DNA from: Cellulomonadaceae bacterium
GTDB taxonomy: Bacteria; Actinomycetota; Actinomycetes; Actinomycetales; Cellulomonadaceae
Assembly: GCA_031283115.1 (NCBI GenBank)
Contig: JAITCK010000059.1
Coordinates: 1-6,468, forward strand
Direction of reading: 5' to 3'
DNA: 6,468 bases
Within the stretch, counting starts at the first letter, position 1; the number at the start of each line of letters is the position of its first letter. The position numbers and the translations under genes are program-made. The notes under the pieces were generated by a model. The model had not been told where the DNA came from, made no database searches, and saw only the letters and a program-made list of their open reading frames with translations. Of this stretch, positions 6,441 through 6,468 are shown piece after piece.

Positions 6441-6468
6441 GTGCAGGTTCATATTCTTGTCGCGCCCG
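6441..6468 (+). CDS. Possible start of a divergent gene, cut by window end
   Basis: GTG at 6441 opens a frame reading VQVHILVAP to the window edge, only nine codons. It is preceded by a TANNNT box at leaderless spacing and no Shine-Dalgarno. In many actinobacteria an MBL-fold hydrolase gene and then hisS lie next to the cyclophilin gene (recalled order), and such hydrolases begin with a short hydrophobic strand, so this could be one. Nine codons cannot prove a gene or its family. The alternative is a gene that starts further right or lies on the other strand. Confidence 0.3.

Overview
The window is GC-rich and gene-dense, with GTG starts, very short intergenic gaps and a Rel protein resembling the mycobacterial type. 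This points to an actinobacterium (Actinomycetota); I cannot name the genus with confidence. The layout apt - rel on one strand, then DUF349 protein and cyclophilin on the other, and probably an MBL-fold gene beyond the right edge, is (from memory of actinobacterial genomes) a widely kept neighbourhood, often continuing to secDF on the left and hisS on the right.

Left half, plus strand: the 3' part of apt (adenine phosphoribosyltransferase; its 5' end lies outside the window), a 39-bp gap, then a complete rel gene for the bifunctional (p)ppGpp synthetase/hydrolase. Purine salvage and the alarmone that controls purine nucleotide pools sit side by side. The gap has no Shine-Dalgarno but holds a TAGACT box 8 nt before the rel ATG, so rel may also be transcribed as a leaderless mRNA independent of apt.

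Middle, minus strand: a small gene of about 227 residues with an AbiEi-antitoxin-like signature and no toxin partner in view. It runs head-on into rel and overlaps the rel 3' end by 26 bp. Behind it lies a 133-bp intergenic region (3650-3782). This carries three same-direction DnaA-box-like 9-mers in 41 bp, one of them a perfect TTATCCACA, plus an inverted repeat just past the DUF349 stop. This is the most unexpected structure in the window.

Right half, minus strand: a two-gene operon. A membrane-anchored cyclophilin-type peptidyl-prolyl isomerase comes first, followed through a 4-bp GTGA stop/start overlap by a DUF349 protein with a long acidic Ala/Pro/Val tail containing a duplicated 18-residue block. 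An 85-bp divergent spacer follows, with a likely promoter for the operon and a possible start of a rightward gene at the window edge. No RNA genes, mobile elements or CRISPR arrays were seen, and there is no gene-free stretch above 300 bases.
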